DNA from: Natronomonas halophila
GTDB taxonomy: Archaea > Halobacteriota > Halobacteria > Halobacteriales > Haloarculaceae
DNA: 64,000 bases
Direction of reading: 5' to 3'
NCBI RefSeq assembly: GCF_013391085.1
Contig: NZ_CP058334.1
Span: 2,542,001 to 2,606,000 of the forward strand
Part shown: positions 1 through 8,726 of the stretch, in pieces
Numbering within the stretch: the stretch's first letter is position 1
Layout of the letters: every line of letters begins with the position of its first letter
Program-made: the position numbers and the translations under genes
The notes under the pieces: model-generated
What the model saw: only the letters and a program-made list of their open reading frames with translations
Told to the model about the DNA's origin: nothing
The model's database searches: none

Positions 1-122
1 TCCTCGATGGCCCGCTGTCTCGTAGCCTGTGGCGCGTTCCGCCACGCCTCCCAGTCGATGCGCCGGAGATCGTGAAGGGCGTACCACCCCTCCTCGGTAC
101 CCGGCGGTCGGCGTCGTACCAT
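1..122 (-). CDS. HemQ/chlorite dismutase-family heme protein, N-terminal fragment
   Basis: The reverse strand opens with ATG at 122 and stays open to the window edge (40 codons plus 2 bases). The start reads MVRRRPPGTEEGWYALHD, then LRRIDWEAWRNAP, which matches the well-conserved beginning of haloarchaeal HemQ-like (chlorite dismutase family) proteins, as I know them. These are linked to heme biosynthesis (coproheme decarboxylation) in the cytoplasm. Only the first 40 residues are present, so no heme-ligand residue can be checked. The assignment rests on the N-terminal pattern alone. Confidence 0.7.
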   Translation of the reverse strand, partial: MVRRRPPGTEEGWYALHDLRRIDWEAWRNAPQATRQRAIE

Positions 123-236
123 GGCCCGTGTTTGGAACCCGCGGATAATGGTGTTTTTGAGTTACTCGGCACAGGCTCCGTCCTCCCAGTCGTACTCCTG
201 TCTCTCCCAAAAATCAGCGAATAACGCGTTAAATCG

Positions 237-352
237 GCTTATAAAACTTCTAACGGATTCTCAAAAAGTCTCTAAGATTCGAAAAAGACGCTGAAAGGTC
301 TCTCAGTCCCTCGAACCGAGACGAATTGAGCGTAAGGCTCTGGTCTTTATAT
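237..352 (+). promoter_or_regulatory. Promoter region with two upstream blocks shared with the 6.2 kb paralogue
   Basis: The gap 123-390 has no gene. It holds three elements that recur before the paralogous gene at 6288: an AT-rich block at 237-253 (16 of 17 bases identical to 6146-6162), a 25-base block at 312-336 (21 of 25 identical to 6210-6234) and a TATA box at 345-352 (CTTTATAT). The distance from the 25-base block to the TATA box is 33 bases in both places. The block in the second copy contains CGAATCGA twice, 10 bases apart. I infer a common regulator-binding site; the TATA box is the core promoter of the 391-890 pair. Confidence 0.6.
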
Positions 353-390
353 GGTAATGGCGGTCCCAGAGAGAAGCGAGGAGAGCCCAT

Positions 391-636
391 ATGTCAAGTG
401 CAACGCCACCCCAATCGTCCCCCGCGACCGCCGAGCTCCATCGGCTGGCCGCAGCTTGTGCCGACAGAGTCGCCACCGGCGTCCGCGCGATGGCCTTCTG
501 GTCCGCCGCGCTACTGCCGCTCGTCATCGTCACCGCGCTGTTCTCCGGCGCGATTGGCATGAATGCCGTCGGAACCGCTCTCGCCGTCAACGCGGCGTGT
601 GCAATCGTCGGACACAGTTACACCCCCAACGCATGA
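391..636 (+). CDS. Small two-helix membrane protein upstream of a DUF7123-type gene
   Basis: An 81-residue protein of unknown function. The first 30 residues are polar; two hydrophobic stretches follow at about 34-54 and 59-74, so it probably sits in the membrane. Its stop overlaps the start of the next gene in an ATGA arrangement (633-636), which implies translational coupling. The TATA box at 345-352 would drive both. The paralogous unit at 6.2 kb lacks this first cistron, so the membrane protein is an addition to only one of the two copies. I do not recognise the family. Confidence 0.6.
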   Translation: MSSATPPQSSPATAELHRLAAACADRVATGVRAMAFWSAALLPLVIVTALFSGAIGMNAVGTALAVNAACAIVGHSYTPNA

Positions 637-890
637 GCACGAACACCTCCACCGTCGAGTCCCCGTATCGATCCCGGAAAGCCGAACGCCTCGCCGAGTA
701 CCTCCGCGCGGAAGCCGAGAGAGCCGACAGCGACCTCTACGTCAAGGGCAAGTTCATCGCCGAGGACGTGGACCTCTCGCCGAAGGAAATCGGCGCCCTC
801 CTCTCCCAGCTTCAGGGAAGCGTCCCCGGGCTGGAAATCGAGAAGTGGTCCTACACGTCGGCGACCACCTGGCGCATCGCGACCTGTTAA
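633..890 (+). CDS. DUF7123-type small haloarchaeal protein (copy 1)
   Basis: An 85-residue protein. Its second half carries the block YVKGKFIAEDVDLSPKEIG, followed by LEIEKWSYTSATTWR, almost the same as in the 78-residue protein at 6288. The pattern (short helices, a strand-rich end, KEIGALL) resembles a winged-helix fold such as those in which a helix reads DLSPKEIGALL, but no function is known to me. The start at 633 is chosen because it overlaps the preceding stop and aligns with the paralogue. The two copies share promoter elements, so they probably answer to the same signal. Confidence 0.75.
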   Translation: MSTNTSTVESPYRSRKAERLAEYLRAEAERADSDLYVKGKFIAEDVDLSPKEIGALLSQLQGSVPGLEIEKWSYTSATTWRIATC

Positions 891-971
891 AACCGACTCC
901 GGGCTCTCACCCGGTCCCCGCGGATTCCCCTCCACCCTCCGCCTTTTAAACACCAGTTAGCCGCAGACCCA

Positions 972-2759
972 TCAGGAGAGCAGTTGTGGCACGAACAGCA
1001 GGCCGAGCAGGCTGAGTATCATCAACGCGCTGATGGCGGTTGTGATGACGGTCGCGGTCGTTGGCGTTGCCTCGCCGGGCAGCCGTGCTAACACCGCCTC
1101 GACACATGACCGGAGGATGTGGCCGCCGTCAAGCGGATACGAGGGAATACAGTTGAAGATGCCGAGGTTGATATTGACCCAGCCGGTCCAGAAGAGGGCG
1201 TTGACGAGGCCGAAGACGAGACCCGCGCTCAGCGGCCCGGAGACGGCATAGAAGTTCGTGATAGCGCCGTTGAACCCGGCGAAGTTGTAGCCGAGACTCG
1301 GGTCGACGACGCTGGCGAAGGGCAATACGAGGATGACGAACATCCGCGTGATGAAGGTATTAATCGGGTTCTCGCCCAATCCGGCGCCGCCGAGGAACGA
1401 GTGGTACTGGTCGGCGGGGTAGGTGTCGATGCCGAAGTCGTTGATGGCGACGCCGCTCGTCCCGCCCTGAATCCCGCCGACGCCGAGGAAGCCGTAGTCA
1501 CCCCGCGGGTTCTCGTCGAGCGTGACCTGATAGGTGTGACGGGTGCCGTTCCAGGGGTCGGCGCCGTCCGGGTTCTCGTTGTGATAGGCGACGACTTCGA
1601 CGGTCTGGCCGGGTTCGGTCTCCTCCAGCACCGCCGTCAGCGCCTCGGGGGTCGGCGTCCGCTCGCCGTCGATGCTGTGAATCAACATCGGCTGGTCGGG
1701 CGCGCCGCCGTCGGCCCCGAGGGGGTCGTCGCCGGGGACCGTGCTGACGTAGGTACCGATGGGGAAGCGGACCGTCCCGTACATGGTTTCGAGTTCGACG
1801 ACCTCCGAACCGTTGATGGCGGCCTCGAACTCCGAGCGGGTCTGTACCCGTTCGCCATCGACCACGCGAATGTCGTCGCCGGCCGCCAGTGGCGCGTCGA
1901 CGACGGCGCGGGTGACGATGAGGTTCCGTTGGACGGTGACCGCCTCGTCGCTCCGCCGGTCGACGGTCACCTCGCGGTCGGCGTCAGCCAGCGCGGCCTC
2001 GAAGTCGTCCTCGCCGTCGATTGGTTGGCCGTTGACCGCTGTGATGACGTCGCCGCGCTCGATGCCCGCATCTTGGGCGGCCGACCCCGGCAGGGTCCCG
2101 CCGACGGCGACACCCGGGACGACGGTGACGAAACTGGCGACAAGCAGGAAGAGCAGGCCGAAGGCGATGGCCGTCACGAGGAAGTTGTTCGTGACGCCGG
2201 CGGCGAACATCCGCGTCTTGCTGCCGCGGTCGGCGGCTTCCTGGCTTTCCTCGTCGGGTTGGACGAAAGCACCCAGCGGGAGGAAGGCAAGAAGCGCGAT
2301 ACCCATCGAGTCGATCTCGATGTCCTCGACCCGGCATAGCAGACCGTGGCCGCCCTCGTGGACGACGAGGCCGACCAGCAGGCCGATGAGGATATCGACC
2401 GCTGCCGCCCACGGGAGGAACTGGTTGACACCGGGGATGACCAGGGCGTCCTGCGGGCGGGCGATGGTCGCCGCTTGCGGGTCGGTCACCGCGCTGTAGG
2501 CCGAAAAGAGAACGGCGAAGAACGACCCGAACATGATGACGATGGCCATGCCGACGCCGAAGTTGCCCCAGGCGCGCCAGAACCGTTTCGGGCTCGCGAG
2601 CCAGTTGAGGAACGCACGGCCCCGCTTCGTGTGGATGGTGAGTATCGGTCCCGACACCCGGAAGGACGGCGGTAACACCCCGCGGGCGTTCAGCGCCATC
2701 GCGACCGACGTATAAAGGAGGATACCGACCGCAATCCACAACAGCGTATTCATTATCAC
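972..2759 (-). CDS. Site-2 protease family (M50) metalloprotease with PDZ domains
   Basis: A 595-residue membrane protease. The zinc-binding HEGGH motif is at residues 134-138 within a membrane helix, and the second family motif (YPLDGGH) lies near the C terminus in CIPSYPLDGGHILRSC. Between them are PDZ-like segments (GSAAQDAGIERGDVITAVNG, then a second copy-like region), typical of enzymes that cut membrane-spanning regulators after a first cleavage. About six membrane segments are visible. ATG codons at 2759 and 2753 are both possible starts. It lies 48 bases downstream of lysS on the same strand and may be read through from it. Substrate unknown. Confidence 0.85.
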   Translation of the reverse strand: MIMNTLLWIAVGILLYTSVAMALNARGVLPPSFRVSGPILTIHTKRGRAFLNWLASPKRFWRAWGNFGVGMAIVIMFGSFFAVLFSAYSAVTDPQAATIARPQDALVIPGVNQFLPWAAAVDILIGLLVGLVVHEGGHGLLCRVEDIEIDSMGIALLAFLPLGAFVQPDEESQEAADRGSKTRMFAAGVTNNFLVTAIAFGLLFLLVASFVTVVPGVAVGGTLPGSAAQDAGIERGDVITAVNGQPIDGEDDFEAALADADREVTVDRRSDEAVTVQRNLIVTRAVVDAPLAAGDDIRVVDGERVQTRSEFEAAINGSEVVELETMYGTVRFPIGTYVSTVPGDDPLGADGGAPDQPMLIHSIDGERTPTPEALTAVLEETEPGQTVEVVAYHNENPDGADPWNGTRHTYQVTLDENPRGDYGFLGVGGIQGGTSGVAINDFGIDTYPADQYHSFLGGAGLGENPINTFITRMFVILVLPFASVVDPSLGYNFAGFNGAITNFYAVSGPLSAGLVFGLVNALFWTGWVNINLGIFNCIPSYPLDGGHILRSCVEAVLARLPGEATPTTATVITTAISALMILSLLGLLFVPQLLS

Positions 2760-2807
2760 GGGTACGGGGCCCGAAGGCCAAAAACCCGACCTTTCGTCGG
2801 TGGTCGA

Positions 2808-4457
2808 TTACGCGTCCCGGCGAAGCCGGTCGACGACGAACTCGTCGTCCATCGGGGCGAGGAAGGGGCCGAGTCGCGGGCCCTGTTCCTCGTCGAGGAA
2901 GAGCCGATAGCCGGCCTCGAAGAGGTCGCCGACTTCGACATCGTTGTCCTTCGCTGTCTCGTAAATCTCACCCTGCAACGCGTCGGCGTCCGGGGAGTCG
3001 CTCTCGATGAACTCCGCGAGGTCGTCCAGTGCGGCTTCCAGTTCGGGGTTGAAGTCCACGTCCGGGAGGTCCTCGGCGAGTCGATAGTTGAACTCGTTGT
3101 CGGTGCGGACCGCCCACGCGCGGGCCTTCCCGACCCGTTCGAGCGCGGCGTCGATTTCAGCCTCGCTGGCGCCCTCGGGGATGTGACCGGAGCGTTTGGC
3201 CATCTGGACCCGCAGGTCGCGGTTGTCCGTCATCCCGAGGACGGCGGCGAACGTGTAGGGGATGCGAACCGGTTGGGTGTCGGCCACCTCGTCGACGACC
3301 ATCGGGTAGGCGCGTTCCGCGCGCTCGCGTTCGTCCTCGGTGACCTCGCCGTCGGCGTTGTCGTAGTAGACGGCCTCGAAGCGGTCGAAGTCGTCGACCA
3401 GGCGGTCGAGGGAGCCGACGTCGAAGTCCCGCTGTTTCTTCGGGTTCTTGGTGAAGAAATACCGGAGCACGGGGCGTTCGAGCAGTTCCAGCACCTCGTC
3501 GACGGTGATGATGTTACCCGACGACGACGAGAGGGCCTCGCCGTTGAGCGTGAACCACTCGTAGACCATCGGCACGGGCGGTTCGAACTCGAAGACCTCG
3601 CGGGCGACGGTCTTGCCGGATGGCCACGACCCCTCGGCGTGGTCCTTGCCGAACGGCTCGAAGTCGACGCCGAGGACCTGCCATTGGGCGGGCCACTCGA
3701 AGCGCCACGGCATCTTCCCCTCGCGGAAGGTGGCCGTCCCCTCGTGGCCACAGCCCTCGATGACGTCGTCGCCGGCCTCGACGTCTTCACAGACGTAGTC
3801 GACCGTCTCGGATTCGAGGTCAACCGCGGTGATGGTCTCGGTGAGGTTGCCGCATTCCTCGCACTGGGCGAAGAAGGGGACGTAGTCCTCGTCGACCTTC
3901 TCCTGAAACTCGCTGAGGACGTCGCGTGCGGTTTCGCGGTGTTCGAGGACGTGCCGCACCGCGTCGTCGAACTCGCCGCTCTCGTAGAGGTCGGTGTTCG
4001 AGACGACGTCGATGGGCACGCCGATGGCATCCGCCGACCGGGAGAGAAGTTCCGTGAAGTGGGCGCCGTAGGAGTCACAGCAGCCGAAGGGGTCGGGGAT
4101 GTCAGTGTAGGGCTTGCCGAGGTTGCGGCCGAGTGCGCCAGCGTCGACTTCCCCGAGGCCGACGACGTCCCATTCGAGGTCCGCCAGTCGCCGCGGAAGC
4201 TTTCGCAGACGGTCCTTGTCGTCGGTCGTGAATACCTGCCGGACCTCGTGACCGCGGTCCCGAAGCGCCTCGGCGACGAAGTAGCCGCGCATGATCTCGT
4301 TGAAGTGGCCGAGATGCGGCACGCCGGAGGGAGAGACGCCGCCTTTGATGATGATGGGTTCCTCGGGGTTTCGTTCCTCTATCTCGTCGGCGACCGCGTC
4401 AGCCCAGAAGGCGCGCTGCTTGCCCGTGCCGATGTCGTAGAGGTCGTTGTCACTCAT
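2808..4457 (-). CDS. lysS: Lysyl-tRNA synthetase, class I
   Basis: A 549-residue class I LysRS, the archaeal type that charges tRNA-Lys in the cytoplasm. The HIGH-like signature is SPSGVPHLGH at residues 42-51 and the KMSKS-like loop appears as LSSSSGN. A zinc-type CxxC pair (QCEECGNLTE) lies in the middle. I placed the start at 4457 rather than the far upstream ATG because MSDNDLYDIGTGKQRAFWAD is the usual N terminus and because this start overlaps the pyrH stop by 8 bases (4450-4457), indicating coupled translation. Confidence 0.95.
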   Translation of the reverse strand: MSDNDLYDIGTGKQRAFWADAVADEIEERNPEEPIIIKGGVSPSGVPHLGHFNEIMRGYFVAEALRDRGHEVRQVFTTDDKDRLRKLPRRLADLEWDVVGLGEVDAGALGRNLGKPYTDIPDPFGCCDSYGAHFTELLSRSADAIGVPIDVVSNTDLYESGEFDDAVRHVLEHRETARDVLSEFQEKVDEDYVPFFAQCEECGNLTETITAVDLESETVDYVCEDVEAGDDVIEGCGHEGTATFREGKMPWRFEWPAQWQVLGVDFEPFGKDHAEGSWPSGKTVAREVFEFEPPVPMVYEWFTLNGEALSSSSGNIITVDEVLELLERPVLRYFFTKNPKKQRDFDVGSLDRLVDDFDRFEAVYYDNADGEVTEDERERAERAYPMVVDEVADTQPVRIPYTFAAVLGMTDNRDLRVQMAKRSGHIPEGASEAEIDAALERVGKARAWAVRTDNEFNYRLAEDLPDVDFNPELEAALDDLAEFIESDSPDADALQGEIYETAKDNDVEVGDLFEAGYRLFLDEEQGPRLGPFLAPMDDEFVVDRLRRDA

Positions 4458-5136
4458 TCGGGACGACCTCGGTGCCGTCGAAGTCGTCACCGTCGACGGC
4501 GGCGGCGACGCGTTCGGGTTCGTTGCCGTCGAGCACAACGGTTCGGATGCCGGACCGCTCGATGATTTTCGTCGCGAGCAGGTCGACCGGCGCGTTCGAC
4601 CCCGCGCTCGTTTCGATGGAGGAAATGACGTCGACGAGTTCGGCCGCGGTCAGTTGGTCGAAGCGCTCCGCGTCCTCGTCGGCGTTCGGGTCCGCCGAGA
4701 AGACGCCGGGAACGCTCGTCGCGTAGACCAGCAGGTCCGCTCCGACCATCTCCGCGAGCAGCGCCGAAACGGCGTCGGTGGTGTGGCCGGGGACGGTCCC
4801 GCCCATGACCGACACCTCGCCACGGCGGAGGGATGCGCGGGCGGCCTCGTGGGATTCGGCCGGTTCGGGGATGGCCGAACTCTCGAGAGCGGTGATGAGC
4901 AACCGGGCGTTCAGACGCGTCACGTCGATACCCAGCGCGTCGAGGTCGTACTCGGTCGCGCCGAGGTCCCGGGCGGTGCCGATGTACTCCCGTGCGACGT
5001 CACCCCCGCCGACGACGGCGGCGACCTCGTGGCCGTCGTCGGCCAGTTCGTCGATGACGGCGGCGTGGGCTTCGACCCGGTCGGCCTCCAGGTCGGGCGC
5101 CAGCACGCTCCCGCCGATAGAAACGACTATTCTCAT
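4450..5136 (-). CDS. pyrH: UMP kinase, archaeal type
   Basis: A 228-residue member of the amino-acid-kinase fold family that phosphorylates UMP to UDP in pyrimidine synthesis. Visible motifs are VVSIGGSVLAP at the N terminus (phosphate loop), VVGGGDVAREYI near residue 62 and the GGTVPGHTTDAVSALLAE segment. The length is normal for the archaeal group. It is the first gene of a pyrH-lysS unit; a TATA-like sequence lies about 29 bases before its ATG, so the transcript is probably leaderless. Confidence 0.93.
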   Translation of the reverse strand: MRIVVSIGGSVLAPDLEADRVEAHAAVIDELADDGHEVAAVVGGGDVAREYIGTARDLGATEYDLDALGIDVTRLNARLLITALESSAIPEPAESHEAARASLRRGEVSVMGGTVPGHTTDAVSALLAEMVGADLLVYATSVPGVFSADPNADEDAERFDQLTAAELVDVISSIETSAGSNAPVDLLATKIIERSGIRTVVLDGNEPERVAAAVDGDDFDGTEVVPNE

Positions 5137-5160
5137 TAGGGTCAGGTTGCCCTGTTTCGG

Positions 5161-5170
5161 TCTTAAGGGT
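5161..5170 (-). promoter_or_regulatory. TATA box for the pyrH-lysS unit
   Basis: On the reverse strand the sequence reads ACCCTTAAGA, centred about 29 bases before the pyrH ATG at 5136. That spacing fits a leaderless haloarchaeal transcript. The same short gap (5137-5226) must also contain the promoter of the divergent moaE-type gene, for which I see no clear TATA box. Confidence 0.5.
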
Positions 5171-5226
5171 TGTCAAGACCGGACGTCGGCGACACCTACA
5201 AGCCCCAGCGGTCGAACTGGTGTGAT

Positions 5227-6012
5227 ATGTACGCCTTCGCGGTATCCGGGGCGGACGCCGAGGCAGCGCTCCGGCGTCTCGCGCCCGCGCTCGATGGACG
5301 ACTCGGCGTGGTTCGCATCGGCGAGGCGGCGGCCGACGGCGGGGTTGCAGCCACCCGCACCGATACGGAATACACGCTCGACGACGGCTGGCGAGCCTCG
5401 GGCGATGACCTGTCGCCCGGCGATGCGCTCGACCGACTCGCCCCCGACCACGACTACGCCGCGGTGCTCGGTGCTGTCGAGGCTCGCGTCCCGACGCTGG
5501 TCGTCGACGGAGAGGGGGACATCGAGGACCCACTCGTCGAGACGTCGGATGCGGACTCCCTCGACATCGAGGCGACGGTCGATGCCATCCACGAAACCGA
5601 CCCCTACGAGACGCTCGAATCGCTCGTCGCCTCGGTCAAGCGGTCGCCGGAAGCCGAATACTCCGGTGGTATCGCCACGTTTACCGGCCGCGTTCGTCCG
5701 AAAGACGACGAGGACGACCCCCGAACGACGGCCCTCGAATTCGAGAAGTACGAGGGTGTCGCCGAGGAGCGAATGCGGACAATCGAGACGGAACTGGAGG
5801 ACCGAGATGGGGTGCTGGACGTCCGCCTTCACCATCGGACGGGCCGCATCGAGGCTGGCGAGGACATCGTCTTCGTCGTCGTGTTGGCCGGCCACCGCGA
5901 GGAGGCGTTCCGAACGGTCGAGGACGGTATCAACCGCCTCAAAGACGAGGTTCCGCTGTTCAAAAAGGAGGTCACCGAGGAGGAAACCTTCTGGGTCCAC
6001 CAGCGCGATTGA
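5227..6012 (+). CDS. moaE: Molybdopterin synthase, MoaE-type catalytic subunit with N-terminal extension
   Basis: A 261-residue protein. The C-terminal half (from about residue 138) is MoaE-like: SGGIATFTGRVRP, LEFEKYEGVAEE, HHRTGRIEAGEDIVFVVVL, then AGHREEAFR and PLFKKEV, the large subunit that transfers sulfur to precursor Z to make molybdopterin. The N-terminal 130 residues are not MoaE and look like a degenerate MobB-type region (ADAEAALRRLAPALDGRLG). This fused form is usual in haloarchaea as far as I recall. The start at 5227 gives MYAFAVSG; the open frame extends 57 bases further upstream. Confidence 0.85.
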   Translation: MYAFAVSGADAEAALRRLAPALDGRLGVVRIGEAAADGGVAATRTDTEYTLDDGWRASGDDLSPGDALDRLAPDHDYAAVLGAVEARVPTLVVDGEGDIEDPLVETSDADSLDIEATVDAIHETDPYETLESLVASVKRSPEAEYSGGIATFTGRVRPKDDEDDPRTTALEFEKYEGVAEERMRTIETELEDRDGVLDVRLHHRTGRIEAGEDIVFVVVLAGHREEAFRTVEDGINRLKDEVPLFKKEVTEEETFWVHQRD

Positions 6013-6145
6013 CTCGGCGTGCGCGGGCCGGCCCTGTCCTTTACCGGATATTATTTCCGATAAAACTCCGTATCGGCGGCGTTTTCGTTCTGAAACCACC
6101 TAGATAATTCGGTAAATTAGAAGAGAGTAAGGAAGTCCCAAACTA

Positions 6146-6251
6146 GCTTATAAAATTTCTAAAGGAATATGAACTGCTTGTAAAACGTCGATTTCATTCG
6201 ATTTTGCACCGAATCGAGACGAATCGACCCTAAGATTCCACCCTTTATATA
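6146..6251 (+). promoter_or_regulatory. Promoter region of DUF7123 copy 2 with conserved upstream blocks
   Basis: The gap 6013-6287 holds no gene. It contains the AT-rich block 6146-6162, the 25-base block 6210-6234 with CGAATCGA repeated at a 10-base interval, and the TATA box CTTTATATA at 6243-6251. All three have counterparts before the gene pair at 391-890. Block-to-TATA spacing (33 bases) is identical in the two promoters; the AT-rich block sits 97 bases upstream of the TATA box here and 108 in the other. A shared operator is the simplest reading. Confidence 0.6.
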
Positions 6252-6287
6252 CTGGTCTGGGGGGTAAGCGGGAGTGAGGTGTCAGAG

Positions 6288-6524
6288 ATGAGCGCAACGA
6301 CGCAATCTACGGAGAGCAAGGAGACGCGACTCCGACGCTATCTCCGCCAGCGTGTCGAGGATGGAGAGGTATATATCAAGGGCAAGTTCATCGCCGACGA
6401 TGTCGACCTCTCGCCGAAGGAGATCGGCGCGCTGATGGTCAAGCTCAAAGACTCCGCGACGGACCTCGAAATCGAGAAGTGGTCCTACACGTCCGCGACC
6501 ACGTGGCGCGTCGCCCCCGAGTAA
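6288..6524 (+). CDS. DUF7123-type small haloarchaeal protein (copy 2)
   Basis: A 78-residue paralogue of the protein at 633-890; the segment from VYIKGKFIADDVDLSPKEIG to the end is nearly the same. I start it at the ATG at 6288, which has GAGGTG seven bases upstream (6276-6281), rather than at the in-frame GTG at 6279. It stands alone, without the small membrane protein that precedes copy 1. Function unknown. Confidence 0.8.
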   Translation: MSATTQSTESKETRLRRYLRQRVEDGEVYIKGKFIADDVDLSPKEIGALMVKLKDSATDLEIEKWSYTSATTWRVAPE

Positions 6525-6611
6525 CGGCCTGACACCGGCCGCCCGCAGGTCCCCGCCCTTCTTCGTTGGCCGGCGTCACGGGATTTATCCCCGACAACCC
6601 CCTCCGTTTCG

Positions 6612-7787
6612 ATGATGAGCATTCGCGACCCGGAGACGGACCACGACGGCCCGTCCCCGGAAGCGCTCCTGCCGGCGTTTCGGACCGAGGACGTGGAAGT
6701 CAAGGAGGACGGTCGACTCGTCTACTACGGTCGGCCGACCGTCGAGTACCGTCGCATGGAACGTGAACTCTGGCCCCTGTTCCGCGAACACGGCTACGAG
6801 GTTCGCCTCGACGTCGTCAACGACGCCGAAAAGGACCCGATAACCGGCGTCGCCATCAACACCGAGCGACAGGCGCTGGTCGCCGAACCCCGTAACGTCG
6901 GTGTCGACGGCATCCCGTGGACGAACATCGCCATGCTCGCCGCGACGGTGCTGACGACGCTGTATGCGGGCACCATCTGGTATTACGAACCCGTCAACGG
7001 GCCGCTCGACCTGCTCGCCGGGTGGCCATTCGCCGTCGCCGTCCTTGGCGTCCTCGGCGTCCACGAACTCGGCCACTACGTCCTCTCACGATATCACGAC
7101 GTACAGGCGAGTCTGCCGTACTTCATCCCGGTGCCGACCTTCATCGGTACCTTCGGCGCCGTCATCAAGATGGAGGGCCGCATCCCCGACCGGAAGGCGC
7201 TTTTCGATATCGGCATCGCCGGCCCGATTGCGGGGCTTATCGCGGCCGTCGGTGTCGCCATCGTCGGCCTGCATCTCGACCCCGTCGCGGTGCCGCCCGA
7301 CGTGTTGAACAGCGAAAACGCCATCCAACTGGAAATCGGCTATCCGCTCCTCCTGCAGTTCCTCGCGTGGGCGACGGGCCAGCCGCTCGAGTACAGCGAC
7401 CCGAGCCTCGTTACGAGCCCCGTCGTCTTCGGCGCCTGGATCGGCTTTTTCATCACGTTCCTCAACCTCCTGCCGGTCGGCCAACTCGACGGCGGCCACA
7501 TCATCCGGGCGATGGCCGGCGACCGCTCCGAGACCATCGCTGCGCTCGTCCCGATGGTGCTTTTCGGCCTCGCGGGCTACCTCTATATCTTCGCCAACGT
7601 CGGGTTCAACGCTCCCGTTCTCTGGGCGTTCTGGGGCCTCATCGCGCTCGGGTTGGCTTACGTCGGCCCGGCAACGCCGGTCTTCGACGAACCGCTCGAC
7701 AGAAAGCGGATGGCGCTCGGCATCCTGACGTTCCTCGTCGGGGTGCTTTGCTTCACGCCGGTCCCCTTCGAGATTACCGGCATCTAA
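6612..7787 (+). CDS. Site-2 protease family (M50) metalloprotease
   Basis: A 391-residue membrane metalloprotease. Residues 1-100 form a cytoplasmic domain without membrane segments; HELGH is at 151-155 within the second helix; LPVGQLDGGH supplies the third zinc ligand region near residue 290. There is no PDZ domain, unlike the protease at 972-2759, so it belongs to the shorter group related to the EGY1/archaeal S2P type. Its stop overlaps the convergent thiL stop by 3 bases. A second start ATG lies one codon downstream (6615). Confidence 0.88.
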   Translation: MMSIRDPETDHDGPSPEALLPAFRTEDVEVKEDGRLVYYGRPTVEYRRMERELWPLFREHGYEVRLDVVNDAEKDPITGVAINTERQALVAEPRNVGVDGIPWTNIAMLAATVLTTLYAGTIWYYEPVNGPLDLLAGWPFAVAVLGVLGVHELGHYVLSRYHDVQASLPYFIPVPTFIGTFGAVIKMEGRIPDRKALFDIGIAGPIAGLIAAVGVAIVGLHLDPVAVPPDVLNSENAIQLEIGYPLLLQFLAWATGQPLEYSDPSLVTSPVVFGAWIGFFITFLNLLPVGQLDGGHIIRAMAGDRSETIAALVPMVLFGLAGYLYIFANVGFNAPVLWAFWGLIALGLAYVGPATPVFDEPLDRKRMALGILTFLVGVLCFTPVPFEITGI

Positions 7788-8653
7788 TGGGTGTAGCCCC
7801 GGTCGGGGAGGCCCTCGCCGTCCATCGTGATACCCGACTCGGTCACGGTCCCGATTTTCGTTATCTCGACGGGAGCGGCGGCTTTCGCGTCTTCGACGGC
7901 ATCGGCCGGGAGCGTACAGACCAACTCGAAGTCCTCGCCGAAATGGGCGCCGAGCTCCCGTCGGTCCGCCGCATCGCGGGCCACCTCGTCGACGGCGGAA
8001 TCGATAGGAACCGCCTCGGCGTCGATGGCGAACCCACAGTTGCTGGCCTCGGCTAACTGGTGGAGCGAGCGCGCGAGGCCGTCGCTGGAGTCCATCATCG
8101 CCGTCGCGTGAGCGCCGAGCACTCGTCCGGCGGCGACTCGTGGCTCGAACCGGAACAGGTCGTTCGCCCGTTCGGTTTCGTCCGCCCGGAACAGTCGGAG
8201 TGCGGCCCCGGTCCGGCCGAACGTTCCGGTCACACAGACCGAATCGCCGGGTTCGGTACCGGAGCGATAGACCGGCGAATCGGCGTTCCCGAGGGCCGTC
8301 GTCGCGACAGTGAACTCCTCGTGGCCGTCGAGGTCGCCACCGACGTATTCCGCGTCGACCGCCTCGCAGACGTCGGTACACCCGCGAAGGAAGTCGGAAA
8401 CCTCCTCTTCCCGAAATTCGGGTGCGCCGTAGACGGCCAGCGCTGCGGTCGCGTCGGCGCCCATCGCCGCCACGTCCGACAGCGAGGCCCCGACCGCCCG
8501 CCAACCGGCCGTGTATCTGGTCGTTCCGTCCGGGAAGTCCGTCGTCTCGTGGAGCATATCCGTCGTGGCGACGATGTCGCCGACGACCGCACAATCGTCG
8601 CCCGCGGCGTCGACGTCCTCGCCGACGAGCGCGAGCGCCGCCCGTTCGTCCAT
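7784..8653 (-). CDS. thiL: Thiamine-monophosphate kinase
   Basis: A 289-residue enzyme of the PurM/AIR-synthase fold that phosphorylates thiamine monophosphate to the pyrophosphate cofactor. Visible family segments are GDDCAVV near the N terminus, ATTDMLHETTDF, ASLSDVAAMGADATAALAVY, GTFGRTGAALR and MMDSSDGLARSLHQLA. I choose the ATG at 8653 (MDERAALALVGEDVD); an in-frame ATG at 8680 would add nine residues. The much longer open frame upstream is antisense to the flippase-like gene and is not real. Confidence 0.92.
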   Translation of the reverse strand: MDERAALALVGEDVDAAGDDCAVVGDIVATTDMLHETTDFPDGTTRYTAGWRAVGASLSDVAAMGADATAALAVYGAPEFREEEVSDFLRGCTDVCEAVDAEYVGGDLDGHEEFTVATTALGNADSPVYRSGTEPGDSVCVTGTFGRTGAALRLFRADETERANDLFRFEPRVAAGRVLGAHATAMMDSSDGLARSLHQLAEASNCGFAIDAEAVPIDSAVDEVARDAADRRELGAHFGEDFELVCTLPADAVEDAKAAAPVEITKIGTVTESGITMDGEGLPDRGYTH

Positions 8654-8726
8654 GGTCGACCCGTCGCCCGCGGGCGGCATAGTGGCATCGGTGCGTTGAA
8701 ACGGTGGCCAGTCGATACCCCGAACG

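Noticed and set aside
1119-2339. Long open frame antisense to the site-2 protease
   Set aside because: The translation is low-complexity Asp/Gly/Val/Arg sequence typical of antisense frames in GC-rich genomes and has no domain features.
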